Below, in pieces: positions 38,037-47,195 of a DNA stretch of 64,000 nt. A model generated the notes under the pieces. The model ran no database searches. It had not been told where the DNA came from and saw only the letters and a list, made by a program, of their open reading frames with translations. The translations under genes and the position numbers were made by a program. Each line of letters opens with the position of its first letter. The stretch's first letter is position 1. The stretch spans positions 62,001 to 126,000 of the forward strand of contig NZ_JADBGI010000003.1 of assembly GCF_014892575.1 (NCBI RefSeq), in the 5' to 3' direction. Source of the stretch: Nocardiopsis coralli. Its GTDB lineage: Bacteria; Actinomycetota; Actinomycetes; Streptosporangiales; Streptosporangiaceae.

Positions 38037-38372
38037 TCAGCGAAAGTCGGTCGGGTCGGGGGCCTCCCCGGCGTCCTCCCCGTGGCCAGGGAGGAAGGGC
38101 CACGCTCCCCCGACGAAGCGGGAGCGCAGCCACAACAGCACGTAGGTGAGCACGGTCAGCGCCGCCACCAGCACCGCCGCCCCCGCGCCGAGGAAACCCA
38201 GGGCCATGACCCCGGCGGCCGCGACGACGAGTGCACGCACGAGCAGGCGCGCCCACAGGCCCTGTGCCTGGGGCGTCAAGTGGGCCCACCGAGGGATGCC
38301 ATCTCGGCCACTCCTGTCACTACCGCGGGGGATGCTGCCCGTGTCGGCGGTGGGGCCGCCGTCGGGGTGCAC
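38037..38372 (-). CDS. Small two-helix membrane protein, unknown
   Basis: A 111-residue protein with a polar N-terminus, two membrane helices (ARLLVRALVVAAAGVMALGFLG and AVLVAALTVLTYVLLWLR) and an acidic C-terminal tail. The GTG at 38372 is the first plausible start; GGGAG is rather far upstream. It is followed 42 bp later by the sigma-region-2-like gene and may be co-transcribed with it. I do not recognise the family. Confidence 0.55.
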   Translation of the reverse strand: MHPDGGPTADTGSIPRGSDRSGRDGIPRWAHLTPQAQGLWARLLVRALVVAAAGVMALGFLGAGAAVLVAALTVLTYVLLWLRSRFVGGAWPFLPGHGEDAGEAPDPTDFR

Positions 38373-38445
38373 ATGTCACCACCACGGGACTCCCGCCGCA
38401 ACACACCCGGGGCAGGCACCGGACGCACGTGTGTCCCGGACCGGC

Positions 38446-38474
38446 TTGACTACCCCCGTCGATGCTGGTGTCCT
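38446..38474 (+). promoter_or_regulatory. Candidate promoter of the Cys-rich leader ORF
   Basis: TTGACT (38446-38451), 17-bp spacer, TGTCCT (38469-38474); the ATG of the leader ORF follows 7 nt later, so the transcript could be leaderless. The -35 is good, the -10 weak. Confidence 0.4.
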
Positions 38475-38481
38475 TGCAACC

Positions 38482-38577
38482 ATGGATCCGCACACCCGCA
38501 CCGCCGTCCCGGCTCGCACGGCCCCTTGGGCCCCCTGCCGCCTGGCCTGTGCGGCGTGTCCGTGTTGTCGTCCCTGA
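38482..38577 (+). CDS. Cys-rich leader peptide (putative cysteine attenuator)
   Basis: A 31-codon ORF whose product ends PCRLACAACPCCRP: six Cys in the last 14 residues. Polycysteine leader ORFs, often leaderless, act as cysteine-responsive attenuators in mycobacteria, and a promoter-like pair sits just upstream. The next gene on the strand, 204 bp after the leader stop, encodes a cupin that resembles cysteine dioxygenase, which fits cysteine-dependent control. Attenuation itself is inferred. Confidence 0.55.
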   Translation: MDPHTRTAVPARTAPWAPCRLACAACPCCRP

Positions 38578-38686
38578 GCCACCGCCACGGCCGCTGTCAC
38601 TGACCGGCCCGGTGTCTCCCACCGTCCGAACGCGCACTCGCGACGACGGTGGCCTGCTCTTTCCACCGCGGGAGACCTGTGTCCGC

Positions 38687-38702
38687 GGCGCCGTTCGGCG
38701 CC
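38687..38702 (+). other. Short hairpin in leader-to-cupin gap
   Basis: GGCGCC-GTTC-GGCGCC, a six-bp perfect stem with a UUCG-like tetraloop (GUUC), between the Cys-rich leader and the cupin gene. Possible part of an attenuator; no T-run. Confidence 0.35.
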
Positions 38703-38781
38703 CGCCGCTCCCCGGTTTCCTCGGACGACCCACGCGCCCCGCCATGGTGCCGGGCGCGCACACGTGAAGGATAGTGCCCCG

Positions 38782-39324
38782 ATGTCCCGTCAGGTCTCGC
38801 CCACCGCCCCTGCCGCGCCCGAAGCCGGACCCTCCCGTGTCTCGTTGGAGGGGATCGGCGACGTCGTCGACGCCGGAGCGAGGTCCGGTTACGCCCACCT
38901 CGGTGAGCGCCGCGCCCCGACCCTGGGCCAGCTGTGCTCGGCCGCCCGGGAGGCCGCCGCGGCGCTGGTCCGGCCGTCGCTGTGGCCCGTGCGCCGCGGC
39001 CGTTGGCAGCCCGCGCCCCGCAGCGCCCGGCGCCACGCGGTCGGAAGGCTGCGGGTGAGCGTGGTGGCGCTGGAGCCGAACAGTTTTGTCGCGGGCCCGC
39101 AGTCGCCGGCGCACCGCCGCAGCCCCATGGAGGTCCTGCACCTGGTGGGTGGGCGCGCGCACCTCATCGACTCCGGCGCGGACGGGTGGATGCGGTCGGC
39201 GGCCGAGCTGGCACCGGGCCGCAGCAGGGTCGTGGGGACCCCGGCCGCGGGTGGTCCGCGCGGGCACCAGTTCCTCGTCAACACCGGCGACGAGGTGGCG
39301 GTCGTGCTGCGGGTGACCGCCTGA
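38782..39324 (+). CDS. Cysteine-dioxygenase-like cupin
   Basis: A 180-residue protein. The C-terminal half reads as a cupin: motif 1 near GPQSPAHRRSPMEVLHLVGG, spaced as G-x5-H-x-H-x3-E-x6-G but with Arg for the second His, and a closing strand GHQFLVNTGDEVAVVLRV like the HxxxNTGDExAVxL end of actinobacterial cysteine dioxygenases. The N-terminal 90 residues are Ala/Arg-rich helices. With one metal His altered, activity is uncertain; it may be a binding or divergent form. ATG at 38782 (AAGGA upstream) is preferred over GTG 38764. The Cys-rich leader ORF upstream supports a cysteine link. Confidence 0.5.
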   Translation: MSRQVSPTAPAAPEAGPSRVSLEGIGDVVDAGARSGYAHLGERRAPTLGQLCSAAREAAAALVRPSLWPVRRGRWQPAPRSARRHAVGRLRVSVVALEPNSFVAGPQSPAHRRSPMEVLHLVGGRAHLIDSGADGWMRSAAELAPGRSRVVGTPAAGGPRGHQFLVNTGDEVAVVLRVTA

Positions 39325-39334
39325 GCGGGGAGGC

Positions 39335-39712
39335 TCAGGTGTCATCGGCCCGCCCGGCGGCGGCCTCGCGCAGGGCCGCGTCGACCGCCTCGATCGAACG
39401 CAGCAGTGCCGCCGTGCGCTGCCCCTCGGCCAGGTAGGCGTTCATGACCTGGTCCAGCGCGTGCGGCGGCAGGTGGTCGCGCAGGTCGACGCGTGCGGTG
39501 CGGTAGCCCTCCCGCGCGGCCTCCAGTGCGGCGGTGACGTACTGGAGGGCCAGGCGGGACAGGGCGACGGGATGGCGGCGCAGGACACCGTGCAGGCGGT
39601 AGTCGGCGGGCACGTGGTCGAACAGCCACACCAGGGCCGTCTGCTCGAAGGAGTCCGACCCGGGTGGGTGCACACTCGCGGGCCAGTCGGGTGTCAGCGA
39701 CTGATCGGGCAT
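39335..39712 (-). CDS. Conserved-looking helical protein, unknown
   Basis: A 125-residue soluble, mostly helical protein with no signal or membrane segment. Visible segments: FEQTALVWLFDHVPADYRLHGVLRRHPVALSRLALQYV and a C-terminal helix LAEGQRTAALLRSIEAVDAALREAAAG. The charge pattern and intact reading frame over a GC-rich background indicate a real gene, but I do not recognise it. Convergent with the cupin gene, 10 bp apart. Confidence 0.6.
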   Translation of the reverse strand: MPDQSLTPDWPASVHPPGSDSFEQTALVWLFDHVPADYRLHGVLRRHPVALSRLALQYVTAALEAAREGYRTARVDLRDHLPPHALDQVMNAYLAEGQRTAALLRSIEAVDAALREAAAGRADDT

Positions 39713-39760
39713 GACCCCAGCATACCCCGGCCTTCGTAAACCTGTTCGATCGGCGTTCGA

Positions 39761-39988
39761 TCAGCTCTCGGTTCCACCCCCGGAGGTGGTTCCGGAACCG
39801 CCCTCGGCCTCGGCGGCCCGTTTCTCCAGTTCCACGTTGAGGGCGTGCTCGGCGGCGTCGATCGCGGCGCGTGCGGTGATGGCGTTCGTGTGCGCCCGAT
39901 CGACCTCGTCCAGGAGGATGCAGTCGAAGGAGACCCTGGCGTCGTGGATCGCGGCTTCCAACTGGCGTGATGCCTCTTGCAGACTCAT
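39761..39988 (-). CDS. Small helical protein, unknown
   Basis: A 75-residue protein starting MSLQEASRQLEAAIHDAR and predicted almost wholly helical (heptad-like spacing up to ALNVELEKRAAEAE) with a Gly/Ser/Thr tail. GGAGGGG lies 4-9 nt before the ATG at 39988, a strong ribosome site. It could form a short coiled coil. About 50 bp upstream of the preceding helical gene's start on the same strand. Confidence 0.55.
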   Translation of the reverse strand: MSLQEASRQLEAAIHDARVSFDCILLDEVDRAHTNAITARAAIDAAEHALNVELEKRAAEAEGGSGTTSGGGTES

Positions 39989-40156
39989 GCCCCTCCCTTC
40001 CCCGCAAAAGTGGCACCGCACACACGTTCCCGGGGCCCCTCCCGCCCCAGGAGGCCCGCGCCCACGGGAGAATCGTTGCGGCCGTGCACCGGCGACCCCG
40101 GGCACGGCAGAGGCCCCGCACTCCCGGCGGGGCCGACGACGTCCGAAGGGGAGACC

Positions 40157-40312
40157 ATGCTCCGTATCGTCCTGGTGCTGCTCGCGATCTGGCTCGTCCT
40201 GGGGATCCTGGGTGCGGTCCTGCGGGGCCTGTTCTGGCTCACGGCGATCGCGGCCGTGCTGTTCGTGGCGACCGCCGCCTGGGGGTGGTTCACCGGCTCG
40301 AAGAAGAGCTGA
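40157..40312 (+). CDS. Tiny two-helix membrane protein
   Basis: A 51-residue protein, almost entirely hydrophobic: MLRIVLVLLAIWLVLGILGAV, a short turn RGLFW, LTAIAAVLFVATAAWGWF, then GSKKS. AAGGGGAG precedes the ATG at 40157. Many actinobacteria carry such hydrophobic microproteins; the lysine-tipped C-terminus suggests a cytoplasmic end. Function unknown. Confidence 0.6.
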   Translation: MLRIVLVLLAIWLVLGILGAVLRGLFWLTAIAAVLFVATAAWGWFTGSKKS

Positions 40313-40334
40313 CCCCGGGGCCGCGGGCCCGCCC

Positions 40335-40685
40335 CTAACCGGAGGCGGGGTCGCCGGCGGCCCCGGGCTCACCGAGGTCTGCCACGATGCGGCGGGCGCG
40401 TGCGTGGTCGGCGCGCAGGCGGTCGGCGACCATACGCACGGCCTCCTCGCGGCGCCCGTCGGCGATCAGGGCCAGCGCCCGGTGGCGCACGGTGTCCGGC
40501 AGCTGGTCGTGCGAGCGTGCCGCGGGGACGTACCCGCCCACCTGCGCCTCGGCCGGGCGGCCGGCGGTCCGGGGCGGGCGGGGCCCCTGCTCGAGCCGCG
40601 CCACGACCCGGCGCAGGGCGTAGGAGCCGCCGCCCAGGACCACGACCGCCCCCAGCAGCGCGATCATCATCAGCATCAGACTCAT
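40335..40685 (-). CDS. Single-pass membrane protein, unknown
   Basis: A 116-residue protein with an N-terminal membrane helix (MSLMLMMIALLGAVVVLGGGSYAL), a Pro/Arg-rich spacer and a C-terminal helical domain LPDTVRHRALALIADGRREEAVRMVADRLRADHARARRIVADL that resembles the short helix pairs found in actinobacterial ribosomal-accessory or chaperone-like proteins. Orientation would put the domain in the cytoplasm. Not recognised further. Confidence 0.6.
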   Translation of the reverse strand: MSLMLMMIALLGAVVVLGGGSYALRRVVARLEQGPRPPRTAGRPAEAQVGGYVPAARSHDQLPDTVRHRALALIADGRREEAVRMVADRLRADHARARRIVADLGEPGAAGDPASG

Positions 40686-40760
40686 GGCGCGAGCCTACAC
40701 AGTGTCATGACAAGAACACGCAAAGCTGACAAAAGGTTTGGCAGTGGAGGTCGCGGGCGA

Positions 40761-43700
40761 TCACGGGGCGACCAGGACACCGCCCGGCTCGGGCCCCTCC
40801 GAGGGGCCGTCGGCGAGCTCGCAGTCCTCGGCCTTGACCACGGCCCCGGGAAGCTCGGCGACCGCCACTCCCCCGTTGCCGGTGACCGTGCAGCCGCGCA
40901 TCGACAGCCTCGCGCCGTCGCCCAGGGCGATGCCGGCGAGCCCGTTGCCGCACACGGCGGTGTCGGTCATCTCGACCGTGCCGCCGTCCGGCACCGACAG
41001 CCCCTCACCGGCGTTGCCGCACAGCGAGCCCGACCGGAGCACGAGCGCGCCGTCCTCCACGAGCACACCCCCGGTGGCGTCGCCGCACCGCAGACCGGAG
41101 ACCTCCGCCTCGGCTCCGTCCTCCAGAACCAGGCCCCGTTCGCCGGTGCCGTGCAGGGTCAGCCCGGAGGCGTAGAGGCGTGCGCCGCGCACGGTGAGAC
41201 CGCCGCGGCCCCCGGTGTCGACGATCCACAGGTCGCTCAGGACCGGCGCGGTCCCCCTCCGTGAACCGGTGACCATGACGGCGATCCGGTCCTGGGCGCC
41301 CCGGCCGGTGATGCGGCAGTCGCGCACGTGCGGTGCGGCGTCCTCGATCCAGAGCAGCGGGCCCGGGCCGGGGACGGGGCCGCTGCTGTCCACGCGCAGA
41401 CCCTCGACCTCGACGTGGCCGCGGCCCGAGACGCGGAGCGCGCCCTCCTCGACACGGCAGCCGCGCACGTGTCCGTTCGAGCCGTCGAGCCGGAGCCCGC
41501 CGCCGCGGAACACGCAGTCCTCGACCGCGACGTCGGCCTCCTCCACGAAGACCCGGGACGGGCTCAGGAACGTGCATCCCCGGGCGGTGAACCGGGTGCC
41601 CTCCTGCAGCAGGACGGGCGGGCAGTCGTCGGCGGTGTTGTGGACCGTGACCCCGTGGAGCTCCAGGTGCCCGTGGCGCACCGCGAACACGTTGCCCCCG
41701 CCGCCCTCCAGGGCGACGGTCCCGGGGCCCTGGGTGGGGACCACGGCCACGTCCCCGTCGATCTCCTGGGACACCGTGTAGACGCCCGGGTCGACGAGGA
41801 GGCGCACGGGGTGCCCGTCGCCGCCCGCGTGCGCGAGGGCCTCGCGGATGCCGGGGTGTGCGGAGCGGTCGGCCCAGGAGACCCGGAGCTCCCGCGGCTC
41901 CCGGGGCAGGGGTTCGGGCTCCTCGGGGGTGGCGGGCTCGGCAGTGGCGGCCGGCTCATCGGGCTCGGGCTGCTCGGACCCGGGCGCTTCGGAACCGTGG
42001 CCGGTCGGCTCGGCGGGGGCGTCGGCGTCCTCTCCGGGGAGATCGACGGCCTCGACCACCACCGTCGACCCGGGGTGCTCGACGATCCGGCCGCCGGTGT
42101 TCCCCTCGACCGTGCCGCCCCGCACGGCCAGGAACGCGTTCGGGGCCACGTCGATCCCGGCCCCGCCGTTGCCCGTCACGACGGTGTCGATGAGGTCGAC
42201 GGTGCTGCCCCGCCCCACGTCCGCGCCCGCGCCCGCGTTGCCCTCCAGCAGGCCCGCCGTGGCCACGAAGGAACCGCCCCGCACGTGCACACCGTGTTCG
42301 GGCAGGTTGACGGCCTCGAACCGCTCCGCCCACACCTCGGCGCCGCCCGTCACGGACAGGCCCGCGCGGTCGCCCTGCTCCGTGTCGGCCACGGCCGCCG
42401 CCAACCCGGTCACGCGCACCTCCCGCAGCGTCGCCCGGGCCCCCTCGCCGGCGCGGATGCCCGCCGGACCCCCGGAGACGGTGGCGCCGATCAACGTCGC
42501 GTGGGTGTCCACGAGGGACACCGCGGTTCCCGGCGAGCCCTCGACCGCGAGCCCGCGCACGCGCAAGGTGGAACGGACCGCCTCCAGGGCGCCCACCCCG
42601 TCGGCGATCCCCCACTGCGCCGCACGGGAGACCTCCGGGACGTCGATCAGTTCCGAGTCGGCGAGGTCGAGCGTGCTGTCCAGACACACCACCGCCCAGC
42701 CGGCGTAGGCCAGGCAGCGCAGGCGTTCGAGCGTGACCGTCGCGCCCTCGCGAACGGACATCCCGCGGTCGCCCGCGCCGCGCAGGGTCAGCCCGGCGGC
42801 CTCGACCGTGCCGCCCTCCACCAGGATCCCGTCGGACCCGCGGGTGTCGACCACCGTGCTGTCGCGGATCACCGCGTCGGCCGACCCGACGAAGCCGACC
42901 TCGCCACCGTGCGAACCCCTGCCGCCCTCGACGTGCAGGCGCGTGAACTCGCTGCGGGTGTTGCCCCTGCACCAGAGCGCGGGGCCGTCGCTGCCCAGCA
43001 CCGACAGGTCGGTGAAGACGGGCGCCGCGTGGCCCCGCTCCCCGACGACCCGCACCGCGGCGGTGCCCTGCTGGTGGCCGCCGCCGACGACACGGCAGTC
43101 GCTCACCCGGGGCGAGGCGCCGTCGATCTCCAGGTTGGCGAACCCGGCGGCCGCCCCGTCGAACCGGAGCCCGTGGAGTTCGAGGTCGCCGCCGGTGCTC
43201 TCCCCCACGGCCGCGAGCATCGCGGCGCTGAAGGTGCACCCCCGGACGTACCCCCGGCTCTCGCCCAGGGCGAGGCCCCCGGCGTCGAACCGGCAGTCGT
43301 CGATCTCCACCAGGGCACCCTCGGCACACACGGGCACGGCGGACTCGACGGTGCAGTTCCGCGCGGTCACCCGGCTGCCCGGGGCCGCGTACAGCGGCGG
43401 GTACTCGGTGCAGGTGGAGCGGACCGTGATCCCGCGCAGGTCGACGAGGTGGCCGCGCGCGTTGAACACGTTGTCCTCGTCGCTCTCGAACACGACCGTG
43501 CCCGGTCCCTCCGCAGCGACGACGCGCACGGGGCCGTCGCTCGGCAGAGGGGTGCCGCCGATCGCATAGGTGCCCGGTGCGACCACGAGGGAGACGCCGT
43601 GCCCCTCGGCCTCCGGGGCCATGAGCGCCTCACGCGGGCCGGGCCAGGCGTCGGGGTCGGACCGTGACACGTGCAGGGTCACCGTGCCGAGGTCGGGGTC

Positions 43701-46700
43701 GAGCTCGTTGTCGGCGATCGTGCAGTCCTCGACCGTCACCGACGCCTCGGGGTCCTCCTCGAACGCCCGCCCCTGGTGCCCGGTCAGAGTGCACCGGCGC
43801 AGGACCGCCTCGGCCCCGTGTTCGGCGACGACCGCGTGGCCGCCGCCGTCCTGGAGCACGGTGTCCTCGGCCGCCACGGATCCGCCGGTACCGACGAGGA
43901 AGCCCGTTCCGGTCAGCCCGCGGAACCGGCTCGAGCGCACCCGGATGTGTCCGCCCGCAGCCTGGCACCCCGTGCCTTCGACACCCTCGGCCAGCACGTT
44001 CTCGGCCGCGATCTCACTGTTCTTCTCGGCACGCAGGAGGAACGGCAGGGCCTGTGGTGTCTCCTCCACGGGAAGGGTGATCCGCCTGAACGCGGCCCCG
44101 ACCAGATCCACGTGCGCACCCTGGTGCGCATACACACCGCGGGTGGCACCGGAGACGGCCAGCCCGTGCACGCTCACGCGGGAGTCCTCGGCCTCCACGG
44201 CGTGGTCGGGCGAGCCTTCGACGGTCAGGGACCGGGCCGTCAACGCCGAGTTCAGGGCGATCACGGAGCCCCTGCCCCGTTGCCCGTCCCGCGTCGGCCC
44301 CTGCCCGCGCACCAGGAGGGTGTCGGTGAGGTCGGCCTCGGCGGCATGGAGCAGGACCCCGTTCAAGCGGTAGTCGCGGCAGCGCAGGCCCTCGCTGTGA
44401 ACCTGGGCACCGTCCTCTGCGATCACCCCGGTGTCACCGGCGCGCTCCACGGTCAGGCCGTTCAGGAGCAGTGTGCCGCCCTTGGCCCAGAGCCCGCAGA
44501 CGCCCTCGGCGCCGAGGATCTCCCCGTCCCGGATCACGGTGTCGGCTTCCACGAGGGCCACGACCCCGTTCGCGAGCCCGTCCCCGCCGCGCACCGACAG
44601 AGCGGAGAACTCGGCCCGCGAGCCCTCGCGACAGAGGATCGCCTGTGCCCGGCTGTCGACGACCGACAACCCGGTGAAGACGGGGGCGGCCCTCCCGACC
44701 ACGACCACGGCCGCCGTCCCGTCGTCATCACCGCCGCCCGTGACGGTGCAGTCGGTGACACGGGGCGAAGCGGCACTGATCCGGATACTGGGGCCGCCCA
44801 GGTGGTCGGCCCCCTCGAAACGCAGCCCTTCGAGGTCGGGGCCGTCGCCCCCGAGGACGAAGGCACTGGCGTACTCGAAGGAGCACCCGCGCACGGCCCC
44901 GGACGCGGAAGCGAGCCTCAGCCCTCCGCCCCGGAAGAGGCAGTCCTCGAGGTCGGCATCGGCCCGGTCGACGACCACCCTGGTGTTGGAGACGAACACG
45001 CTGTCCCTGGCCCACCAATGCGTGCCGACACCCACCCGGACCGGTGCGTGTTCCCGGCCCCGGTTGCGCACGGTGATCCCGCGCATCCCGAGCCGGCCGG
45101 CGCCCGCGACATCGAACACCACGCTCTGCCCGGTCGCGAAGGTGACCGTGCCCGGGCCCTCCGCGGCGGTGAGCTCGACGGTCCGCTGGACCGCGATCGG
45201 CTCGTGGACCGGATAGGTGCCCGGGTCGACCGCGACGAGGAGGTCCCCGCCCCCGAGCCCGGTGTCCTCCAGCAGTGCGCGCAGGTTCGTGTAGGCGTCG
45301 GGGTCGGTCTGCGAGAGGCGCACGTGCACCGGTTCCGGCCCCACGGCGGGCGCCTGCGGCTCGGGCGGCGGTGCGTCCGGGTCGGCCGCGTCTCCGGGTC
45401 CCTGCTCCGGTTCCCCGTTGTCGGCGACCTCGCAGTCCTTCACGGAGATCGCGGTGTCGGGGTGCTCGACCAGGCCCGGCCCCGCATGGCCGGTGACGGT
45501 GCACCGGTGCAGGACCACGTCGCTCTCGGGCTCGGCGATCACCACCCCGGAGGAGGCCCCGTCCGCGAACACGGTGTCCTCGGCCTCGACCGTGCCGCCG
45601 CCCAGCGCGTGCACCCCGTGACCGGCCAGGCGCTCGAACCGGCTCGACCGGAGCACGACCGCTCCCCCTTCGACCCGGACGCCACACGCCTGCGCGCCGC
45701 GTGCCTCGACCCGGTCCGCGGTGATCCGGCCGCCCTCCACCCCCAGGAGCAGGGGGCCGGGGGTGCCGTCCCCGCCCCGTTCGGGTGAGCGCACGTCCGC
45801 ACCGAAGCGCACCCCGTCGACGATCGCGTGGCCGGAGCCCGCGGCGCGCACGCCCGCACTCTCACCGGAGACGTCCAGGCCGCTCACCCGGGCCTCGCCC
45901 TCACCCACGAGCAGGGCCGGCCCCGGGACGCCGCCGACCACGACCCCGCGGGCCTCCAGGGCCGCACCGACGACGGCCACGGCCCCGGCGCGCTCGGGCC
46001 TGCCCTCGTCACGAGAGAGCTCCGGGACATCGCTCAGCTCGGCGTCGGAGAGCCTCACGTCGGCGCCTTCCTGCAGCCGGATCCCCCACTGGCCGAACCC
46101 GGTGCACCGCACACCGTCGATCTCGGCCTCACCCTTGCCGTACACGAAGAGGGAGTTCTGGCCGGCCCGGTCCAGCACGAGACCGGAGGCGCGCAGCACG
46201 CCGCCGTTGACCAGGATCCCGGACAGGCCGCGGATGTCGCGGAACTCCCCCTCCCGGATCCGTACCGATCCGAGCAGGTACGCCGCGCTTCCCTCGGGCG
46301 CGCCCCCGCCCCTGACCAGCAGGCGGGTGAACTCCGCGGCGCTCCCTCGCGTGCAGGAGAGCGCGGAGGTGACGCTGTCGACCACCTCCAGCCCGGTGAT
46401 GCGGGGCGCCGTCTCGGCCGTGCCCTTGCTGTGCACGAGCACGGCGGACTTCTTCTCCGACCCGGCCGCCTCGACCCGGCAGTCGCCGATGCGGGGTGAG
46501 GCGTCGATGACCACCAGGGCCGGACCCTGGATCCCCGGGCCCGCGAACCGGAGCCCGTCGAGCGCGGCCTCGCCCCCGTCGCAGAGCCACAGGTCGGAGC
46601 GCTCGAAGGAGCACCGCCGCACACGCGCCTGCACCCCGACCATCAGCAGGTGTGCGTCCTGGAACCCGCAGTTCTCGATGTCGGCGTGCGAGCCCGATGC

Positions 46701-47057
46701 CATCCCGATCGCGCCGGAGGCCAGGGTGCTGTCGCGCGCGGTGAGAGCCGCCCCGTCCCGCACGACCACGGTCTGGGACTCGGGGTCGGGTCCGCGCAGG
46801 GTGACCCCGTGCAGTTCGAGGCGCCCGGCGGCCACGTCGAAGATCCGCCCACCGGGCGACTGGAGGAACACGGTCCCGGGCCCGTGGGTGGGCACGACCA
46901 TGATGTGCCGGCCCACCGTCACGTGCTCGGGGAACACGTAGGTGCCGGGCTCGACGTGGAAGTAGACGTCCTGTCCGGTGATCCGCGGGTCCGCCAGGGC
47001 ATGGTCGATCCCGGAGAAGAGGCGGGGATCGGACTGCGAGATACGGACCGTGAACAT
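40761..47057 (-). CDS. Giant right-handed beta-helix repeat protein (four modules)
   Basis: A 2,098-residue protein with no signal peptide or membrane segment. It consists of four modules, beginning near residues 1, 576, 1125 and 1721, each opening with a conserved cap (VRISQSDP, VRLSQTDP, LHVSRSDP, LRVSWADR) followed by a DPGTY-type strand (VEPGTY, VDPGTY, VAPGTY, VDPGVY) and then dozens of short coils with repeating G-x-V/L-x-V/A-x-D/R-x-x-V and Cys at coil corners, the pattern of pectate-lyase/NosD-like parallel beta-helices. Acidic Pro/Glu-rich linkers join modules 1-2 and 3-4. ATG at 47057 has GGGAG 7 nt upstream. The absence of a secretion signal is odd for this fold; substrate unknown. 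Confidence 0.85.
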   Translation of the reverse strand: MFTVRISQSDPRLFSGIDHALADPRITGQDVYFHVEPGTYVFPEHVTVGRHIMVVPTHGPGTVFLQSPGGRIFDVAAGRLELHGVTLRGPDPESQTVVVRDGAALTARDSTLASGAIGMASGSHADIENCGFQDAHLLMVGVQARVRRCSFERSDLWLCDGGEAALDGLRFAGPGIQGPALVVIDASPRIGDCRVEAAGSEKKSAVLVHSKGTAETAPRITGLEVVDSVTSALSCTRGSAAEFTRLLVRGGGAPEGSAAYLLGSVRIREGEFRDIRGLSGILVNGGVLRASGLVLDRAGQNSLFVYGKGEAEIDGVRCTGFGQWGIRLQEGADVRLSDAELSDVPELSRDEGRPERAGAVAVVGAALEARGVVVGGVPGPALLVGEGEARVSGLDVSGESAGVRAAGSGHAIVDGVRFGADVRSPERGGDGTPGPLLLGVEGGRITADRVEARGAQACGVRVEGGAVVLRSSRFERLAGHGVHALGGGTVEAEDTVFADGASSGVVIAEPESDVVLHRCTVTGHAGPGLVEHPDTAISVKDCEVADNGEPEQGPGDAADPDAPPPEPQAPAVGPEPVHVRLSQTDPDAYTNLRALLEDTGLGGGDLLVAVDPGTYPVHEPIAVQRTVELTAAEGPGTVTFATGQSVVFDVAGAGRLGMRGITVRNRGREHAPVRVGVGTHWWARDSVFVSNTRVVVDRADADLEDCLFRGGGLRLASASGAVRGCSFEYASAFVLGGDGPDLEGLRFEGADHLGGPSIRISAASPRVTDCTVTGGGDDDGTAAVVVVGRAAPVFTGLSVVDSRAQAILCREGSRAEFSALSVRGGDGLANGVVALVEADTVIRDGEILGAEGVCGLWAKGGTLLLNGLTVERAGDTGVIAEDGAQVHSEGLRCRDYRLNGVLLHAAEADLTDTLLVRGQGPTRDGQRGRGSVIALNSALTARSLTVEGSPDHAVEAEDSRVSVHGLAVSGATRGVYAHQGAHVDLVGAAFRRITLPVEETPQALPFLLRAEKNSEIAAENVLAEGVEGTGCQAAGGHIRVRSSRFRGLTGTGFLVGTGGSVAAEDTVLQDGGGHAVVAEHGAEAVLRRCTLTGHQGRAFEEDPEASVTVEDCTIADNELDPDLGTVTLHVSRSDPDAWPGPREALMAPEAEGHGVSLVVAPGTYAIGGTPLPSDGPVRVVAAEGPGTVVFESDEDNVFNARGHLVDLRGITVRSTCTEYPPLYAAPGSRVTARNCTVESAVPVCAEGALVEIDDCRFDAGGLALGESRGYVRGCTFSAAMLAAVGESTGGDLELHGLRFDGAAAGFANLEIDGASPRVSDCRVVGGGHQQGTAAVRVVGERGHAAPVFTDLSVLGSDGPALWCRGNTRSEFTRLHVEGGRGSHGGEVGFVGSADAVIRDSTVVDTRGSDGILVEGGTVEAAGLTLRGAGDRGMSVREGATVTLERLRCLAYAGWAVVCLDSTLDLADSELIDVPEVSRAAQWGIADGVGALEAVRSTLRVRGLAVEGSPGTAVSLVDTHATLIGATVSGGPAGIRAGEGARATLREVRVTGLAAAVADTEQGDRAGLSVTGGAEVWAERFEAVNLPEHGVHVRGGSFVATAGLLEGNAGAGADVGRGSTVDLIDTVVTGNGGAGIDVAPNAFLAVRGGTVEGNTGGRIVEHPGSTVVVEAVDLPGEDADAPAEPTGHGSEAPGSEQPEPDEPAATAEPATPEEPEPLPREPRELRVSWADRSAHPGIREALAHAGGDGHPVRLLVDPGVYTVSQEIDGDVAVVPTQGPGTVALEGGGGNVFAVRHGHLELHGVTVHNTADDCPPVLLQEGTRFTARGCTFLSPSRVFVEEADVAVEDCVFRGGGLRLDGSNGHVRGCRVEEGALRVSGRGHVEVEGLRVDSSGPVPGPGPLLWIEDAAPHVRDCRITGRGAQDRIAVMVTGSRRGTAPVLSDLWIVDTGGRGGLTVRGARLYASGLTLHGTGERGLVLEDGAEAEVSGLRCGDATGGVLVEDGALVLRSGSLCGNAGEGLSVPDGGTVEMTDTAVCGNGLAGIALGDGARLSMRGCTVTGNGGVAVAELPGAVVKAEDCELADGPSEGPEPGGVLVAP

Positions 47058-47151
47058 ACGTCGGCTCCCGGGGGACACGAGGGGCGTACGGGGGTGGGGA
47101 TGCCACGTACGGTATCGGCCCCCGCCGACAAGCCCGGTGTCAGGGGAACGA

Positions 47152-47186
47152 CGAAGGCCCGCCCGGGTGGACCGGACGGGCCTTCG
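47152..47186 (-). terminator. Hairpin terminator after tRNA-Thr
   Basis: CGAAGGCCCG (47152-47161) and CGGGCCTTCG (47177-47186), perfect 10-bp stem, 10 nt after the tRNA on the minus strand. Confidence 0.75.
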
Positions 47187-47195
47187 ATGTGTCGG

